This document shows, in pieces, positions 44,070-56,129 of a stretch of 64,000 nucleotides of DNA. Under the pieces are notes generated by a model. The model saw only the letters and a list, made by a program, of their open reading frames with translations, was not told where the DNA came from and ran no database searches. Source of the DNA: Schistocephalus solidus (taxonomy: Eukaryota > Platyhelminthes > Cestoda > Diphyllobothriidea > Diphyllobothriidae); the NCBI GenBank assembly GCA_017591395.1, contig WEDG01001333.1, forward strand, positions 1 to 64,000, in the 5' to 3' direction. Within the stretch, counting starts at the first letter, position 1. Every line of letters starts with the position of its first letter. The translations under genes were made by a program, and so were the position numbers.

Positions 44070-46295
44070 GCAGCCAGGGTTTTAGGGTAATTGAATTGTT
44101 GCTTCTTCTTTCTATTTTCCTTCTTAAATTAACTCGTATTTTTACATGGACAGGCATCCTGTACATTTAGAACTTCAGGTTAATTAGGTAATACGATTTT
44201 TAATGTTTTCGGAATTTGCCACATTTCTGAGAAAAATAGTATTTCTACATAACGTGAGGACTGTCACTCTTTTACCACTATAAAACTGTGGGTAAGCAGT
44301 GTGGGTTGATTTCGCGGTACGGGTCTGTTCATGTGAAATTCATGATATTTCTTGAGTTAAGGCAGGTACTGTAGTTCTATAAATAATAAACTATCCTCTC
44401 ATCTGGTGCCCTACTTTTTTTCTTATACGAAAGCTGGTGATAAGTTTCTATCGACTGCAATCATTCCTAGTGACTAAAGCATCCAAAATAATAACATTAA
44501 ATGTATTCGTCCTCTGACAGATGCTTATTTATTCAGGTGCTTCATCTTTCATTTTCCGGTCGTCTTGATGAGAGGTTTGCTTGAACAGGATGCTGGCTTA
44601 AAACACCGTTTTTTCAAATCGAACATTCCGTACCACTAAGTAAAATATGCACTTAAATCTTTATCAGCCTCACATCAAATGGTTCACATTTATGAGTATT
44701 ATGTATCGTCAGGGTTCAGAGAGGGAGAGGCTTTTTACCCTGCCATATTATAAAATTCTCTTGCAGCCATAAGTATGCGCCAAATGTAAAAGAATCACAA
44801 ACAACAATATTGCGTTCTACTGAATTTTATATGGCTTCGTTTTAAACACAGTACGCACTATTATCATTTTGCTTTGAAAAGTAACCCTTCATTAACAATT
44901 GAATGAAATTTGAGTGTCAATAAGTTAATAAATGCTGAAATAAGAAATAACTCACATGATAGTAAGGAAATAATCCAACGCTGCAATTAATTAGGTACTA
45001 CATTTTTGACAGAATATTTCCAAAATTTTTCAGCCCATCCAAAGGTCAGCCATCAATTTTTACTAGCACACTTAAATAAGAATGCTTTGTTCGTGGCTGC
45101 AAGAGTTCTGCTTAATTAATAGGTCAAATTTGGATCCTTTGTTTTACAATTTCAAGTCTTTCAGTTCCATTTTACATTTAACGTTGGCCTTAACGATTTT
45201 TAAAATAAACGTTTGTCTGTATTCAAATTCGAGAATATAATTTGTCTTCTTTTGCACGTTTTCAGCTCTGCGCACAGTAAAGTAAAAAAATACCCCAGTT
45301 TTGCCCTTGCTTATCAGCATAACTTTCTTTTACTGACCAGAGTTAGATTTACAGAAAACTTGAGGGTATGCCATAACACCTATTAGAATGAATTTTTACA
45401 CACTGAACTAGCTTACACCAATTGGATGACCGTTTGTTTGCAGCAATTATTTGCGTTCTCTGAAGAGTATTAAAGGCCAAGTTTAATTAAACATTCTCCA
45501 GACACAGACATTACCTGCTACCCGAGGGCCTAGCTAATTGATTTGTCTGCATCGCTTATCGCACCCTGACTCATTACAAATCTCCTGTTCCAAGTACTTT
45601 CGATTCGCGGTGTTTGTCGGCACATCCTGCGTCAGCGTCAGCTAGGTGTAAGTGGAGGCTGTTGCACACTGCCAAGCTCAACTAAATCCTAGTGATCGAT
45701 TGCAGTTTAGGCTTTTTGTTTCGGGTTTTACACGCTAGCTCCGTAAAGTCGACACGTGTGCGGGATAAAGCCGGAAACTAACGTCGCTATTTCATGGATT
45801 ATCATAGTAGAGAGCCCTCACATCTCACATGCACCAAATAAGTTTGGAATAACAACAATTTTGCAACATTACTGCTCAGGTAAGTGGATTTACTCATTAA
45901 AGAAAGGATAAAAGCCAGGCAAAGTTTAAAAGATAATTATTTTAAAAAGTTACCAAGGTGAAATCCTTGTTTTTGAATGTCAACAAGATTTGGGCCCTGA
46001 CGCAGGAAAAAATATTATAGGAACGACATTTTTGCTCAAAGAGTTGGTTGGCAGTAATCGCGTGCACAATTTATCTTTGATTTTAATTCTGATACCGAGC
46101 TGGGAAATGCTGTAAGAAGAGTACAAACGCTTGAGTCCAAGTGAGTTGAAAACCATTTGATAGGTTCTTGCCTCAAAGTATATGCCTAGGGATGTATGAA
46201 ATCTCATCAGCTAAATTAACAGAAAAATATTCTTATTTAAAACTACAGTGGAACTAAGTTACCGAAAATGATGCGGAAGACTGCCAAGGCATTTC
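44070..46295. other. AT-rich spacer, no gene seen
   Basis: About 2.2 kb without a convincing ORF, repeat or RNA signal; intronic or intergenic. Confidence 0.45.
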
Positions 46296-46299
46296 TAGT

Positions 46300-46375
46300 T
46301 TCTTACCCCTAAGGCTTGATTTCGCGACCTGTTGGTAGATGTACAACGCCCTAACCATTGATACACGGCATCTTT
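46300..46375 (-). repeat. tRNA-like SINE head (minus)
   Basis: The minus strand reads GTATCAATGGTTAGGGCGTT (A-box-like), then CAACAGGTCGCGAAATCAAG in the position of a tRNA T-arm. The phrase AACAGGTCGCGA is shared with the head at 46488 on the other strand, so the two belong to one SINE family. Confidence 0.5.
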
Positions 46376-46487
46376 ATTCTGCTAGCAGCGATCTGGAATG
46401 ACATAAATGAAAAAAGTAGGGGGGTTTAGAATGGCAATTTTTGGCTCATTAGCAGCCTACTACCCTTCAAGCCCAACCACAAGTGTT

Positions 46488-46700
46488 GCAACCCCTGAGC
46501 CTTGAAGCGTAAGGCGTTGGAAATCTAAACAACAGGTCGCGAGTTCGATTATTGGGGCTGCAATACCCGAGGGTTGGGCGTGGCTGTCTGATGCGAGCTA
46601 TAAAGTCAAAAATGGTTGTTCCGGTTTTTGTTGCCTTTAACCAAAATGTTATTCTGCCAGGGACACCAGCCGCCATGCGGATGAAAGGACAAGAGGGGCT
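46488..46700 (+). repeat. tRNA-like SINE head and body (plus)
   Basis: The plus strand has GAAGCGTAAGGCGTTGGAAA (A-box-like), then AACAGGTCGCGAGTTCGATT (B box GAGTTCGAT), then a body of about 130 bp that contains TGCCAGGGACACCAGCCGCC. The opposite-strand ORF through this stretch is taken to be chance. Confidence 0.5.
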
Positions 46701-46749
46701 AAAATATTAGCCCGAGCGCACGACGGAACGAGTACAACCCGCAGCACGA

Positions 46750-47035
46750 TCAGTCAAAGCCTCTCGACCATTCAAGAATGTACTTTGACATGTTGCATAA
46801 TCCAGAAGGAGATGCACAATAGCTGGAACGAGAAGTTTTTTTAGCCGGACGTTTAAAAATTCTTGCTCGAACATCATCATCAGATACAGTTGCAGATAAG
46901 GGTGATAGAGGTAAACTCGTGCGCAGTATCTATAGTACATAGTAGCTACGCAATCACATGCGTACTAGAATTAGCAGCTAAATCTCACCGATGAGGGTCG
47001 TAATTGCAGCGAGGTGTGAGCCGCGAGCAACTGGC
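46750..47035 (-). repeat. Inverted repeat, arm 1 (~290 bp)
   Basis: Its reverse complement aligns along its length with 47245-47530. Landmarks are GCTGCTAATTCTAGTACGCA versus GCTGCTAATTTTAGTTTGCA, TACTATAGATACTGCGCAC versus TACTATACATACTGCGTAC, and TATCTGATGATGATGTTCGA versus GTCTCTGATGATAGGCTCAA. Identity falls away toward the low-coordinate end. Identity of the element is unknown. Confidence 0.6.
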
Positions 47036-47244
47036 GTCATGGTTCTCAGGCTTGCAGTACATCAACAAGCACAATGATCTCCCGTTCCCGTATTCTTTCT
47101 GAGGGTTTCGCACCGACAGGGGACTGACTCACGTAGGGAATCGAGAGTGACCACCACCTCTGTTGTCAGGGAACAAAAGTTCCAGGTTATTATTACGCTT
47201 ACAGCCAACATAAATGATGAAATCCACATTAAAAGGCTCGGACG

Positions 47245-47530
47245 CGACGGTCAAGCTATCATTATATCAATTATGACACACAGCGGTGATCGCGAAAGCT
47301 GCTAATTTTAGTTTGCATGTGATCGCTTGGCCACTACGTACTATACATACTGCGTACTGTTTGCGTCTATAACCCTTAGGTGCCAATGTCTCTGATGATA
47401 GGCTCAAGTAAAGATACGAACCTTCATCCCAATAAACTTCTTGTTCAAGCGATCGAATACTCTCCTCTTGAACTGCAGCTAAAACTCGCCTGTTCGCTTC
47501 TAACAGCATGTTGTATAATTCACTACAATG
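47245..47530 (+). repeat. Inverted repeat, arm 2 (~290 bp)
   Basis: Partner of 46750-47035, separated by about 200 bp. Two exon-like minus-strand readings lie in the two arms (LEANRRVLAAVQEESIRSLE here; DDDVRARIFKRPAKKTSRSS in the other), but the arms are homologous in opposite orientation. They cannot both be sense coding, so neither was called as a gene. Confidence 0.6.
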
Positions 47531-47534
47531 AGAA

Positions 47535-49685
47535 CAAGGGTTATGCTTTCAAGCCCAGGTCTGCGTTTTTACCAATTTTCTGCCTCTGCGGGACATAGTT
47601 GTTAGAGGATTTTATTACAAATAGTTATATTTTTGCAGTATTGACTTATTTGCTCGAATTGGAGTAATTTATTCCCACAAGTTCATCACCCGTACCCATT
47701 GCCGGTGTGAGCATTGTTCAACTATTTTTCGCGGCAGCACTGGACCTGGAAGAAAGGCTCAAACAAGCAATGCCTACATAACTAATAACTCTTTGAAGGC
47801 AAAGTTGTAGCAATAAATATAGAGAGTGGGGAGCGCTGTACGAGTAAGTGGATTGACAGCGAATAAACAATGACTAAAGCAGCTCGTTCTACTAATGGTT
47901 TTTATGTCTGCAAGAGTTCAAGCGTAGTAGAGCCTTCCATGTCACCATTTGATGTTTGATGTGTTTGAATTGGCGTCATTGTCTAATTAATAGCATACGA
48001 TCAAATCGAGATAAAAAATAAATTAGCCGAAAAATCGCATATATTTGCGTTAATTGCCATGCCGTCAATATTAAAAAGGTTCGAGGACCTTTCATTCTTG
48101 GAGCAGGAATGTTATTTAACACAAGTCTGAAATCACCGGTGGAAGATATCGTAGATTCAAATAGTTTTTTTCACCTCCATCGGAAAAAAATCGCAATGTT
48201 CTCCTTACTGCTTTTTACTTTACTCAGAAATTTATCGCTAACTCTAGGTATATCAGCCCGAACTAACTTTTATAAGCCCAAACCGAAAGTTAAAATGGGC
48301 ATTTCTAATACCCGTGCTAGTCTGACGTACTCACTATAACTTTCCTTTCTCGTCTTGAGTACTCTGCTCCCTGACACTATTGAAGTATACACGAGAACAA
48401 GTGAAAACATAAGGCATATTGATCATCCGAATAGCCTAAACGGTTTCTGGTTTCACACTCTATTAATTTTCAACTTTTTGGTTTCCTGCGGGATCAATAT
48501 GGTTAGAAATTATAGAAGAATCAGAGTTTTGTAAGTAGAAGCTTCTACTTGGTAGGCATCATGGGGTTACTTATTTATATACTCCACTGGTATGGTCGAC
48601 TGATGAAGGACGGAGGGTAGAGATCGAGTGAGGTCGACACTAGGGAATACTTCCTTACGGCAAATCAGTGCCATATATAGTATGTTAATATTTGTATAGT
48701 ATAATACGTAGATAATATGTAAATATGATGCCCTTAAACTCGTAACGCTGAAGGCTACCAAACCTCTTGATATCGGAGTAAGTGAGGGAAGAGAGGAAGT
48801 GCAGTGTGTGTAGTGAAATCTGCTTTTTTACAAAAAATCATCGGTGCAGCTCCCACTGCGAATGGAACGCAAAGAACGTCGTCATGTGCAACTGTTGAAC
48901 CACATTGCCTATGTTTGCCTCAAATTATCTCAAAGGCTACTTTTACAATGAGCAAAACAATTTATCAACCTTCTGAGCAAGCTTTAAAGTCCAAACTGAG
49001 TTATAAAATGGCTGGATATTAAAGTCAGCCTTTGAATCCAGTTACAGATACAGATCAGTCTACAAAACAATCTATAAGCCTGTGGCACTGTACTGTGAAT
49101 TGCAATTTAATCTTAATTTTGGATACATTTTTCGTTATAGTCTAAGGGCCCAGGTGATTTCCAAAAGGCAATAGGGCCGACTCGAAAATCGAGTTTCTAC
49201 CCGTCACCATGAAAAAATCTCTTCTTAAGTAGCTAGAGTTTGACCAAACAGGACGAAGTCCTTTTCGCACAAGAAGCTCAATTTTGCAGAGAGGAATGAC
49301 TTTGTGAGTTCAGAAGAAGAAGAAAATACGATTAAAATAACAACCAGGTTGTTAACTTGACGTTGTGTATTCTTAACCAGGTTCGTTATTAGTGATAGTA
49401 GCGACTGCCTCGTATGATATGCTCATGTGCATATTCAATACGTCAGGCTTATAAATGTCTTGTTACAGCAATCATATATCGTTCTTCTGCAAGCTCACTG
49501 TTGCAATTTGGTTAACTGACGCGTACAGAGTACTGTTTCCTATGAGAGAGCATTGACATTCAAGCGGACATTGGAAGTTCATCCTTATAGAAATTCTAAA
49601 CACTGTTTACTTTAAAAAAGCTAACGAGTGTCCTTCTTTAGGGGCGAAATAAACTGGCCTGACTTGTACGGCTGGCAACTGACCG
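47535..49685. other. AT-rich spacer, no gene seen
   Basis: Short ORFs only, none with recognisable motifs or convincing splice sites. Confidence 0.4.
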
Positions 49686-49689
49686 GATA

Positions 49690-49770
49690 TTACTCCTACT
49701 CGCAGGACTGAGAGTCGAACTCCAATATCTATCAATTGATGCGCTCACTAGGCCAATTTCACTAATGATA
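49690..49770 (-). repeat. tRNA-like remnant (SINE head)
   Basis: The minus strand has TTGGCCTAGTGAGCGC, close to the A-box consensus, then ATTGGAGTTCGACTCTCAG, close to a B box with partial T-stem pairing. No acceptor stem can be built, so it is a SINE head or tRNA pseudogene rather than a tRNA gene. Confidence 0.45.
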
Positions 49771-50261
49771 TATCTGACCCATCTTTTGTAGGCATATGGC
49801 ATGGACTAGGTCGTGCATGATACGGGTGAGTGGGACCATTAGATTTATCAGTCACTGCGCACAAGCCCTCATCAGATCGCAAGGTGGATGAGGGGGGTGA
49901 GAGAATGATAGATTTTGCAAATTTCTATTGCACTTTGAACGAATTCACTAGTAGGTCACCGGTGGGGCGCTCTTCCTGTTTGACAAACGGGGAATGTTGT
50001 CGTTCGCAACGGTCAACCTGCCATATTCTACATCACGCATCCCTATACGAAGATATGTCAAGGACTCTTAGCAAATAGCTTACACACAAGACAACCATTT
50101 GATAACTCTTAAACTTCTCTTTTTGAGTTACGATGGCACTTTGGTATTATCAGGAGACTCTGTAGAGCATAAAACCAGTTTGGATAATAGACCTCCTGTT
50201 ACGGACTGGCAAAGTGCGTTATGTGGATAACTAAATAACATTTTTATCCTCTTGGCGCTTG

Positions 50262-50267
50262 TTTAAT
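50262..50267 (-). promoter_or_regulatory. Possible poly(A) signal ATTAAA
   Basis: Minus-strand ATTAAA about 180 nt after the stop codon of the PPxY membrane protein gene. No AATAAA is closer. Weak on its own in AT-rich DNA. Confidence 0.25.
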
Positions 50268-50443
50268 GTCACCGGTTGATTTACAGAAGTCCAGTTGAGA
50301 GGGAGAGTTCATGCTTTTGTTGGAATAAACACAGAAAACAGTAAAATCTTGGCTGAAACGTTTGTGACTGCATGCAGATAGTGTGAATTAGGGGATGAGC
50401 GTGAAGATTCTTTTGAAGGCGCACGTGTTGTCAAAGCAAACCA

Positions 50444-50692
50444 CTATTGGAATGCAGATTTCTCAAATTCCTCCGACGCTGGAGCAGAGGGTGCAGCCTG
50501 CACAGGCATGTAGGGAACAGCAGATGCGTCGGCAGGACCTATGACCTCATCATAAGAAGGAGGCATTGAGGCGTGGTCCATTGCTGATTTGCCTGCATGT
50601 GGATACGGTGGTTGTGCCTGATACGTTTGTTGGGGCGGATACTGTGGCCGAGCCACATATACCGCTTGAGGGTGCTGTGGCGGTCCCACTGG
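50444..50692 (-). CDS. PPxY membrane protein gene, last exon (cytosolic proline-rich tail)
   Basis: The acceptor CGCTCTTTAG precedes 50692. The exon starts in phase 0 and ends with a stop at 50446-50444, giving 83 codons including the stop. It encodes a proline-, glutamine- and tyrosine-rich tail: PVGPPQHPQAVYVARPQYPP, QAQPPYPHAG and SMPPSYDEVIG, where PPSY is a PPxY motif of the kind bound by WW domains (for example of NEDD4-type ubiquitin ligases). It ends in EEFEKSAFQ. Low-complexity composition with phase-matched upstream exons encoding membrane helices suggests a membrane adaptor with a short cytosolic tail. The architecture (helix, Cys cluster, PPxY tail) recalls Shisa, CYYR1 or VOPP1 proteins, but no specific family is recognised. 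Confidence 0.65.
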   Translation of the reverse strand, partial: PVGPPQHPQAVYVARPQYPPQQTYQAQPPYPHAGKSAMDHASMPPSYDEVIGPADASAVPYMPVQAAPSAPASEEFEKSAFQ

Positions 50693-50699
50693 CTAAAGA

Positions 50700-51585
50700 G
50701 CGCAGATAAATATTTATAAAAATATATTTGTGCCTATAAAGTTCGTTTCGGAAGAAGAGTAAATGAAACTGCGGTTTTTTCTAAGCAGACAATGCAAGCA
50801 TCTAAACCAAGTATGCAAAACAGGGCATGAGAATTTGTCTCGAAGTGAATTGGGCAATTGGATAATTACAATGTAATTTTGAAAGACAAAATATTCATCC
50901 TTTTCCCCTACCAATATGGTATATGGAGGCCGATTGTGGAGTTTTTGCACTAAGAACAATTTACTGAAATGCCTGGTTGAATAAAAAACAACCTAGAAGA
51001 GTTTCTTTAAGAAAACATACGCTCTGGAAACAGAATGTAGAAGTCCATTTGAACTGAGGTATTAAACCATAGTACACATTTTTTGAGAAGAAACAAAGCT
51101 CGCGTACTGTAAAAACTGTTTGTGATAATCATTTTGAAAAACATATGCTTATTTTGCAGCAGGGAATCATAAAACGTTGCTAAACATACCTTACCCCTTT
51201 CTTTTTGGTTATCATTAGACGACTATCAAAATGTTAATGTTATTTAAGATACCAGAGCATACCTTCCTTTTCCTTGAATGAATAAAACCTAAGTATCTCA
51301 TCATCATTTTGGTGCGGCAGTCGAATCTCCGTCAGAATACATTTTTGGTACTAGTAAATATCGCACAAGCATTAACGGTAAGTATTTGGCAGAATTTCGC
51401 TAAGCGATCAGTGAAAAGTGATATAGATAAGAGTTTATCGGAAAATGGGCATTCTAAGAAGTAAAGTTAAAATCGAGAACGTCCTATGAGAAAAAAAGCG
51501 TTATTGCGTAAATTTTCGGCACCGTATATCCTGTTCGTGATCAAAAGGATACGAGGAGCAAATGTGACAAAAAACTGCTAACAAA
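50700..51585. other. Intron sequence, no feature seen
   Basis: Lies between the last two called exons of the PPxY gene; AT-rich, with no repeat or ORF of note. Confidence 0.4.
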
Positions 51586-51589
51586 GCAA

Positions 51590-52625
51590 CTACACAAAAA
51601 AATCCGTAATGGTGTGAGATTTGCGGCATTGAGTGGCCACCGTGTGTAACAAGCTGTCCTCGTTGGCTCTCGTTTCTCCACTATCTAGGGTGTGCATAGA
51701 TACTTGGGACGTATGGTTTCCCCTTTCCACTGTCAACTGCTGTTTTTGAATGCGATTGGAGGCGGAATTTCCTGTCTGAACACAATACATGGCAGCAAAT
51801 GCTTCACACGAATTCTTTTAGACGACATCTTTCCTGTCCAAATAGTTGACAATATTCTTAGGTTTGACAAGCTGGGTACGTCACGTAGTCGTTGGTTTGT
51901 GCGCCACAAGAATTTGGTGCTTCCTTATGTGTTTTTCGACAAGTTCAGACCCATTCATAATGTAAGGAAGGGTTCGCCATGTATTTATTTCGGGCGCCTG
52001 ATTGGAACAATTTCGTTCTTTTCATCCGACTCGTGCCATCTCAAGCATGGACGTACAAAATTCTTAGGGTACCCTGTCTGCGAGACTAATTCACACAATT
52101 AATTTAGTTCAATTCGATAACCTTCTTCGTCGAAGCAATGTGTTTTTGCTCGACTGAGAAGATTGTTGACAGCACTCCATTTATGAGCGATTGACTGATT
52201 GCTCTCATAAGGTAGAATGACTTTGGCTTAAGTTTCCTTTCAATAAACCGATGTGCGTAGTGTTCCGTCGGTCTTTCGTTGCGCGAGAACATTCAGGAAT
52301 GGGATTTTTTGTCAACTTCCTTTTCGAATGTATAGTAAATGCTCGGAATTGTAGAGTTAATGGTGTTATGGAGCATTTCCTGTCAGTCTTTTTTTTTACG
52401 ACAACAAATGTCTCGTCTACATAACGAAGTCATAATTAAGGATTAACTGACGGAAGAATTGCAGCCTCGAGTTTCTGCATTGTGATTTGGGCAAGAAAAC
52501 CAGTTATGGGTGACCCCATTGGAGCTCCTTTCAGTTGCGTATAACATTTGTGGTCGAATAAAAAGTTATTTTCCAAACATAGGTCCATGATTTTGATTAT
52601 AGCAGCCACAAAAACACTACAAATT
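51590..52625 (-). pseudogene. Penelope-like element fragment within an intron
   Basis: On the minus strand from 52625 down: AAIIKIMDLCLENNFLFDHK, YTQLKGAPMGSPITGFLAQI, LRYVDETFVVVKKK (the second Asp of the YVDD box is Glu), then frame breaks. These are followed by TWRTLPYIMNGSELVEKHIR, HQILVAHKPTTT, a stop, and RTQLVKPKNIV. The GIY-YIG region is barely readable. It lies on the same strand as the host gene, between its exons at 54637 and 50692. Confidence 0.8.
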
Positions 52626-52629
52626 ACAA

Positions 52630-54630
52630 ACTTACTTAAATTTACGCTGCATTACTTCTGTTTGAAGATATGATTTGCATATTTCGGAAAAACTGGATGC
52701 GATACACGCATATTGGTAAACCTGAAGCTACAATATCATCCAAATTGGTTTAATCAATAAGATAGGCTCGACGGGATTTAGAAATAAGGGAAAAATAATT
52801 AAATTAATGTGTCAGAGTTGAAAGCATATGTCTCAGCAGATATTTATTGCATAAGTAAAATGTTGAAAGCAATTGTGCATGACGAAATGGTCGTCAGCGA
52901 AAATACTGCCGAACTCAAACACCCAGTTCATCTTGCTACGTAAGATCCTTAAATTTTCCAGAAATGTTTTGAGCACCACTTTCAGTTAAGCATGGGTTAT
53001 GCAGTTTTAGGCAAGCTCTGGGGTACAAAGAAACTGAGGATAGCAATAGCGGCTGAATGCCATCTTGCTTATGCGTACTATTGATTGAGTGTAACTTCAC
53101 AAGCTGCCAATAGAAGTCATAGAAGTCATATTGTTAAACCAATCAAGCGTTATCCCTGGCACTAGCCTTTCTCCCTTGCGTTATAACCTCGCATCAAGTA
53201 ACCAAATGTTGCTCATTCTGGAGGGAGCAGTCGAGACTTTATTGCTGATTAGCATTCGCTTGAACAGACTTCTGATTTAGACAATATGGGAGAAACTGTT
53301 GCTATATAGATTTGATACGTATTTGACCATGAAAAATAATTACATTCATTGTTTGCCGAACAAATTGGGCAAAGCACTGGCAGCGTAAGTGCAAATTCTA
53401 CTGAGAAAAAAATAGACAGACAAGAGAAAGTAATTTTTGGTTTAAAAAGGTTCTAGTTATAAGAATTAAAAACCATGAAATGTCACTTTGCATCTGCACG
53501 TTTATTAACGCGTTGTGTTATGTCAACTAAACAATACAAATTAATTATAAATATTTACAAGCTCTATATTTCCTCCTTTAATAGAATATTTGAAAGCAAA
53601 ATTTCCTTAAACGGAAACTATACATCTTGTACGTTGGAAACACTGACTGCAGTTACAGCATCAGGTAGGGTTCAACAGTTTTCGGGAATTTCGTTTTTTT
53701 CAAAACTGAATGATTCACTTCTCCAAGAAAAATCCTTAAGGATGCTTTATGTTCTACTAAATGAATATAAGATAGAATGTGTTTGTACACATTTTCCAAA
53801 AGGTAATTTGATTATTCAATTTACTGTAAAATTCATCACAATATATAGTTATTTGTAACAGATTTAGTTTATTAAGACAGACAAAAAGAAGCTTGTTTAA
53901 AAGCTGGCATCCTGGAGTGACTGCGATAGGGTGGAATGATGTTGTACAACATCACGTGTTAGAATTTGGATTATCGTTTCATAAGATCACAAACCACCTG
54001 CAAATTAGGGACTTCTAGGATAACGTAACAAAATAATTTGGCAGCCTCGCAAGTCAAGGTAGTTAGATAGTTTCTTGGTTATATAAAAGAGAATTAACTG
54101 ACATACTAACAGTCATTTCCCGACAAGAAAGGATTAGGTAAGTCCTACCCTAAAAGTAATTTTAACGGGTGCTAGCATTTTATTTACCAAGTTTGCGGAG
54201 TTGTTAATGTGCGTCTTTTAGCTGCCTGCAAACAGTAAACTCGCTTTAGCATGCATCCGCAATCTCCTTCTTTTTATACACTTAGTATTAAAAATCCATT
54301 AATAAAGATTTCTACTGAAAACATGGTGTACCTCGGCACAAACATATTTTTATTGTGAACCCTTCCACGACCTTTAAATGGTTGTTAAAATGGCATCGTG
54401 CTTATTGGTTTAGTAGTGTTCGATATGCATGGCAAAACATGACCCGTATCCATCAAACCATGCAGTCTACTACATATAGCATCCTCTTAATAACGTAGCT
54501 GATGGAATAATTTTCTCTAGGTACAATATATGCAACCTGTACTTTTAAAACTACAAACACCAACGAAACTGCAGGCCGGATTAACAGGTTTTTAAAAACT
54601 GAATTACTTCGTAAATGAAATCAACACAAT
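52630..54630. other. Intron sequence with one unrecognised ORF
   Basis: AT-rich. A 127-codon plus-strand ORF (53475-53858) encodes a Lys/Ile/Ser-rich product without a known motif and lies antisense to the host intron. Its length is noteworthy for AT-rich DNA, but no splice, promoter or family evidence supports it. Confidence 0.35.
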
Positions 54631-54636
54631 AGTTAC

Positions 54637-54775
54637 CTGATGTGAGTCTTCGGGCGAATAGTCGCTACCGGCGCGTGCAGTATCACGAAAACAGCATGCA
54701 CAGCAAACAAAAATTCCACCAATGATTGTAAATATTATGCCAAAGCATATGAGACTTACTCCGACAGAAAAAAGG
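54637..54775 (-). CDS. PPxY membrane protein gene, exon with second transmembrane helix
   Basis: The acceptor ATTCTGTTTAG precedes 54775 and the donor CATCAG then GTAACT follows 54637. The 139-nt exon completes a codon with its first base and ends in phase 0. That joins exactly to the downstream exon and to the upstream exon that leaves two bases. The peptide is LFSVGVSLICFGIIFTIIGG, IFVCCACCFRD and then TARAGSDYSPEDSHQ. A hydrophobic helix is followed by CCACC, likely at the membrane/cytosol face and a possible palmitoylation site. It is too short to stand out as an ORF and was found from splice sites and hydrophobicity. Confidence 0.62.
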
Positions 54776-55694
54776 CTAAACAGAATTTGGGAAGCAATTG
54801 AATATTTTTATCAAAAAACAAACTAAAATTTTCATTTCAAAATTCATCTAACTTTTAAAATGTCTTCCATACGCCGTGTGATACTTGGATCCCTTAGAGC
54901 AGCTATGTTCCATTTCATTTTGCTTGCAGTAATTTCTTGTAGTCCACGCTGGCCAATGCATGTAATTTTAGTGGTAAATACTTCGAATTCAACTGAGGCT
55001 CGGCAATCCTGGAGTATACTCATTAGGCTTCTCCCTTATAGGCACCGGCTGCCAGCCTGTGGTCATCGCAGGATCTCTGACTGATTACTTTAACCAACGT
55101 AGAATTCGCCATTTCATTCTCATCCCTGTTTGTAAAAATAATTGGTTAAAACTTGTTTTTTGATGCCTGCATGCAAACGCATTTTTGAGATGTAAATCAA
55201 CTGTGCCAAGTCAACTCGCAAATTTCTATTTTAATTAAGTTTTCAGATTACCCAAATCCATGTCTTTCAACTGGGACACTGGTAACCCCTCTGAGCTGAC
55301 ATGGGGTTCGCTCATTAGTACTGTGGTTGGAATGTCGTTCAATGCCTTACTACCATACGTTCGAACATTTTGTCTTGGATCGGATTAATCAAGGCATTTT
55401 CGCTAGAAATGTCATATTCTTTGCATTTAAGCTGCTCCTTTGAAACAGGGTATTCGGAATGTACAAGGTCTATTTTTCACAGGCCATCGTGCAGAAGATA
55501 GTTATTACAAAAACTAAGGATACTGAGACTAAGACTGCTTATTCCCTTTCATCGGCTAGCTCCAAATAACTCCACATTTTTTGAGTCGTCGATTTGAATC
55601 GGCATTTATTGATCGTTTTGAGTTATTATAAACAGTACTCTACTCTCAAGCCACAAGATTATTGTCCTGTTCGTTTTGAGTCGTATTGAATACC

Positions 55695-55755
55695 AGGTTC
55701 TCCTACACCTGCGTAAGCTTAGTTGTCTGCAAGGGTCGTAGGTTGAACCCTAAGA
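55695..55755 (+). repeat. Weak tRNA-like remnant
   Basis: CTGCGTAAGCTTAGTTGTC followed by GGGTCGTAGGTTGAACCCTA gives an A-box-like and a B-box-like element with a pairable T-stem, then an A-rich run. Possibly a SINE head within the host intron; low confidence. Confidence 0.3.
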
Positions 55756-56129
55756 AAAAAAGGTAGCTCTTTATGCGATTACCTTTATTTATGCAATTCC
55801 AAGATTTAATATGTTGCTTTTCGTACAGACATTTATATTGACTGCCCTAACGGTTGTTGGCGAGTTGGCTCAAAATATTAACATTTTTTAAAAGTCAATG
55901 TCCGATGGCATCTAATGTTACCAGCTCACAAACAAAAATCTTTTACTTTTTGCAAAAAACAATTGTAAAATAGCCCTTAACTTACATTTAAAAATTCTAA
56001 CAAATGATAATTAATCGCAATAACTTAAGGATGTTAAATAAGTTTACTACCGTGCCTGAAACTCACGATAACATTTGACCAGGTTAAAATATTAATAAGC
56101 AATATTAGTTCAGAAAGTTAAATAATTAC

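Noticed and set aside
47245..47530. Apparent minus-strand exon (NMLLEANRRVLAAVQEESIR) with acceptor CTCATTGTAG and donor GCA then GTATGT, phase-compatible with an apparent last exon at about 46925-46750
   Set aside because: The two putative exons lie in inverted-repeat arms that are homologous in opposite orientation, so the coding appearance is not trustworthy for either.
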